A stretch of 64,000 nt of DNA from Molossus alvarezi. Lineage: Eukaryota; Chordata; Mammalia; Chiroptera; Molossidae. Location: NCBI GenBank assembly GCA_037176705.1, contig CM073907.1, positions 14,477,001 through 14,541,000 of the forward strand, read 5' to 3'. Every line of letters starts with the position of its first letter. The first letter of the stretch is position 1. Both the position numbers and the translations under genes were made by a program. Below the pieces are notes generated by a model that made no database searches, was not told the origin of the DNA, and saw only the letters and a program-made list of their open reading frames with translations. Positions 60,883 through 64,000 of this stretch are shown in pieces.

Positions 60883-62460
60883 TGAAAACTTCCTAGAAAC
60901 CAGTGAAAATGAACACAAAACAGCACAAAATCTATGGGTTGCATTCTAAGACGGAAGTTCATAGCAGTTCAGTCCTACCTCAAAAAACAAGAAAAAGCTC
61001 TAATAGATTATCTAACCTCACAACTTAAAGAACTAGAGAGCAAACAAAAAGAAAACCCCAGAGCAAGTAGAAGGAAGGAAATAGTAAATATCAGAGCAGA
61101 AATAAATGACATAGAGACCAAAAAACAATTCAAAGGATCAATAAAACAAAGAGATGTTTTTTTCAAAAAGAAGAACAAGATTGATGGACCCTTAGCTAGA
61201 CTCACCAAAAAACAAAGAGAGAGAAACCAAATACACAAAAAGAAAAGAGGAGTTCAACAATCTAAGCGAAATGGACAAATTTCTAGAAACACATAGTCTC
61301 CCAAACCTGGATCACGAAGAGATAGAAAACTTGAACAGACCAATAACAACAGAAGAAATTGAAGATGTAATCAAGACTCTCCCAGCAAACAAAAGCCCAG
61401 GCCCGGATGGCTTTATGGGGGAGTTCTACCGAACATTCAATGAAAAACTAATACCCAATCTCCTCAAACTATTTCAAAATATTTAAGAAGAAGGAAGACT
61501 TCCAAACTCGTTTTATGAAGCCAGCATAATTCTAATTCCAAAATAAGAAAAAGATAATACAAAGAACAAAAACTATAGGCAGATATCCCTGATGAACATA
61601 GATGCCAAAATCCTGAACAAAATAGTAGCAAATCGGATCCAGCAATACACCAAAAAAATTATCCACCATGACTGAGTGGGATTCATCCCAGGGATGCAAG
61701 GCTAGTACAATATTTTCAAATCCATAAATGTGATACAACACATAAATAAAATGAAGAATAAAAACCACATGATAATATCAATAGATGCTGAAAAAGCCTT
61801 CGACAAAGTCCAGCAGCCATTTCTGATAAAAACACTCAGCAGTGTGGGAATGGAGGCATCATATATAGACATAATAAAGGCCATATATGAAAGAACTACA
61901 GCCAACATCATACTCAATGGGCAAAAAATAAAAGCATTTCCCTTAAGAACAGGAACAAGGCAAGGATGCCCACTTTCGCCACTCTTATTTAACATAGTAC
62001 TGGAAATCTTAGCCACAGCAATCAGACAAGAAGAAAAAATAAAAGGGATCCAAATTGGAAAGAAGGAAGTGAAATTGTCATTATTCGCAGATAACATGAT
62101 ACTATACATAGAAAACACCAAAGACTCCATCAAAGGTTTACTAGGCTTAATAAATGAATATGGCAAAGTAGCAGGATATAAAATTAAAGTCAAGAAATTG
62201 ATGGCATTCTTATACACCAATGATGAACTCACAGAAAAACTAAGAAAACAATCCCATTTACCATTGCGGCAAAAAAATTAACATACCTAGGAATAAACTT
62301 AACCAAAGAAATAAAGGACCTATTCGCAGAAAACTAAAGTCATTGAAAAAAGAAATAGAGGAAGATATAAAAAAGTGGAAAAACATACCCTGTTCATGGA
62401 TTGGAAGAATTAACATCATTAAAATGTCCATATTACCCAAAGCAATCTATAGATACAATG

Positions 62461-62608
62461 CAGTTTGTCCCCGGCCCTGGTTGGTCGTGCGGGTGGCAGC
62501 CACTCGATGTGTTTCTTTCGCATCGATGTTTTTCTCTCTCTCTCTGTTCCTCTCTCTCCCTCCCACTCTACCTGAACAAAAAATGGAAAAATATCCTCGG
62601 GTGAGGAT
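62461..62608 (+). mobile_element. 5'-truncated SINE at a target deletion
   Basis: Contains only the SINE body and tail (GTTTGTCCCCGGCCCTGGTT, TGCGGGTGGCAGCCACTCGA, CT-rich run, ATCCTCGGGTGAGGAT); the tRNA head is missing. It sits exactly where about 680 bp of ORF2 is absent relative to 22815-23490, with only two shared bases (CA) at the left joint and no target duplication. Confidence 0.85.
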
Positions 62609-63496
62609 AGAGTGCTCATACAACTCCACAAAAGGAAAACAATGAACCCAATTAGAAAATGGGCAGAGGAACTAAATAGACACCTCTCTAAACAGGACAT
62701 ATAAATGGCTAAGAAACATATGAAGAAATGCTCATCATCACTAATCATCAGAGAGATGCAAATTAAAACAACAATGAGGTATCACCTTACACCTGTCAGA
62801 ATGGCTGTCACCAACAAATCATCAAACAATAAGTGTTGACGAGGGTGTGGGGACAGGGGGCTCCAGCACACCGCTGGTGGGAATGCAGACTGGTGCAGCC
62901 ACTATGAAAAACAATATGGTGTTACTTCAAAATATTAAAAATTGAACTTCCATTTGACCCGGTGATTCCACTTCTAGGAATATAACCTAAGAAGCCTGAA
63001 ATGTCCATCAGAAAGAATATATGTACCCCCATATTTATAGCAGCACTATTTACACTAGCAAAGATCTGGAAAGAGCCTAAGTGTCCATCAGTAGAAGAAT
63101 GGATACAAGAGCTGTGGTACATATACACAATGGAGTACTACGCAGCTGTAAGAAAGAAAGATCTCTTATTTTTTGAAACTACATAGAGGGACCTGGAAAG
63201 TATCATCCTAAGTGTAACAAGCCACACAGAGAAAGAGAAGTTTCATATGATGTCACTTATTTGTGGAATATAATGAACATAACAATGTGAGGAATGGGGT
63301 AGTCCCAGAGACGTGAAAGTAGGGTACAGACTGACAATCCCCAGAAGTGGGTGTGGTACGGGAGAGATAAACCACAGAACTTATATGCATGTGTGCGTGA
63401 ACAGTGGACATGGACAACAAACCAGGGAAAGGGCAGGGAGGGAGAGGGAGGGGGGAATCAGTGGGGGGAAAAAAGGAGAAACATCTGTAACAAAAA

Positions 63497-63940
63497 TTAA
63501 TTGATATAAAACAACAACTGTGGTACATATACACAATGGAGTACTATGCAGCTCTAAGAAAGAAAGATATCTTATCCTTTGTGAAGACATGGAGGGATCT
63601 GGAAAGTACAAATCTAAGGGAAACAAGAAAAACAGAAAGAAAAGTATCTTATGATCTCCCTTATCCATGGAATATAATGAAGGTAACAGTCTGAGGAATG
63701 GGGTAGTCCCAAAGATGTAGAATTGCAGTACAGACTGACAAACCCCAGAAGAGGGGGTAGTGAGAGAGAGATAAACCACAGAACTTAAATGCATATTTGA
63801 ATGAACACTGGACATGCACAAAAAAGATGGAGACAGGGCGGGAGGCAGGGGAAGAAGAAATCAGTTGGGGGAAAGGAGAAACATCTAAAACAAAAATTTA
63901 ATTCATTAATAACAAAAATAAATAAATAACTATATATAAA
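63497..63940 (+). mobile_element. Second, truncated L1 3' end (partner of 24393-24804)
   Basis: Repeats the final ORF2 codons and 3' UTR straight after the previous tail, with a new A-rich tail, as in the first segmental copy. Confidence 0.8.
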
Positions 63941-64000
63941 TATAGATGATATAGATAGATTAGATATAGACATAGATGATATAGATAGATAAGGTATGGA
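63941..64000. repeat. GATA-type microsatellite at the window end
   Basis: ATAGATGATATAGATAGATT and following units match 24815-24872, so the segmental match continues to the last base of the window. Confidence 0.9.

Larger units (their letters stand above)
59788..63270 (+). pseudogene. L1 ORF2, broken (partner of 20160-24155)
   Basis: The endonuclease is readable at 59836-60210 (INIYAPN, CCLQETHNTTKDSH) and 60306-60524 (SDHNGMKRELNFKRTYKDL). The SINE at 60607 divides it from the linker (60934-61296) and palm (61271-61486, [20 protein letters not shown]; 61730-62281, [20 protein letters not shown]). The active site reads FADN at 62084-62095. The distal domain is largely deleted; the C-terminus is open at 63001-63186 ([20 protein letters not shown]). 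Confidence 0.83.
59479..63496 (+). mobile_element. Segmental copy of the L1 at about 19845-24392
   Basis: Starts inside ORF1 ([20 protein letters not shown] codons, counterpart of 19850) and runs through ORF2 to the tail. It shares with the first copy the SINE insertion at the same base, the FADN active-site change (62084-62095) and the doubled 3' end. About 680 bp corresponding to 22815-23490 is missing and replaced by a truncated SINE at 62461-62608. Confidence 0.85.

Overview
The window is mammalian nuclear DNA made almost entirely of nested retrotransposons, with no intact host gene visible. The tRNA-derived SINEs (20981, 37363, 40767, 60607) have the head (A box near GGCTCAGCGGTTAGAGCG, B box near GGTTCGGTTCC) and CT-rich tail of the VES-type SINEs of bats. 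This points to a yangochiropteran bat; that is recognition by eye, not a database match.

Layout: 1-24,800 holds a series of plus-strand LINE-1 (L1) copies: an old L1 (115-5008) split by a half-L1 with only ORF1 (2159-4343), a 676-bp captured genic fragment (5009-5684), a decayed L1 with a SINE (5685-9160), two 5'-truncated L1 ends, an ancient L2 tail (about 11570-11725), a long L1 (11745-17800) and another (18386-24800) ending in a GATA-rich microsatellite. At 25047 the sequence that opens the window starts again. The second stretch holds an old L1 (25158-36009) split by a full-length L1 with 130-bp promoter-like monomers (26794-33447), then an L1 with two SINEs (36010-41870), a tandem duplication of about 3.2 kb (about 40130-57100), a second half-L1 (57105-58872) and a segmental copy of 19.8-24.9 kb (59479-64000).

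The most notable object is a minus-strand gammaretrovirus-like provirus at 45027-54067. It has paired 408-bp LTRs that differ at 5 positions, a 4-bp target duplication, a tRNA-Thr-type primer site, a polypurine tract, gag (523 codons), an in-frame UGA followed by pro-pol, and env (653 codons). The damage I can see is one frame break near the integrase C-terminus and a TATA-box change in the 5' LTR. Its leader carries a 19/20-bp minisatellite of about 720 bp that is open in all six frames. In the gag frame the leader runs without a stop into a hydrophobic segment joined to Gag, a layout like the glyco-Gag of murine leukaemia viruses.

Relative order: the 3.2-kb L1 duplication came before the provirus, because the undisturbed counterpart of its target lies at 41815-41840. 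One SINE (40767) is present in only one duplicate arm. The L1 copies are all broken by stops, frame changes or truncation. Most L1 boundaries are good to about 10-30 bp; those given with target-site duplications are exact or nearly so.
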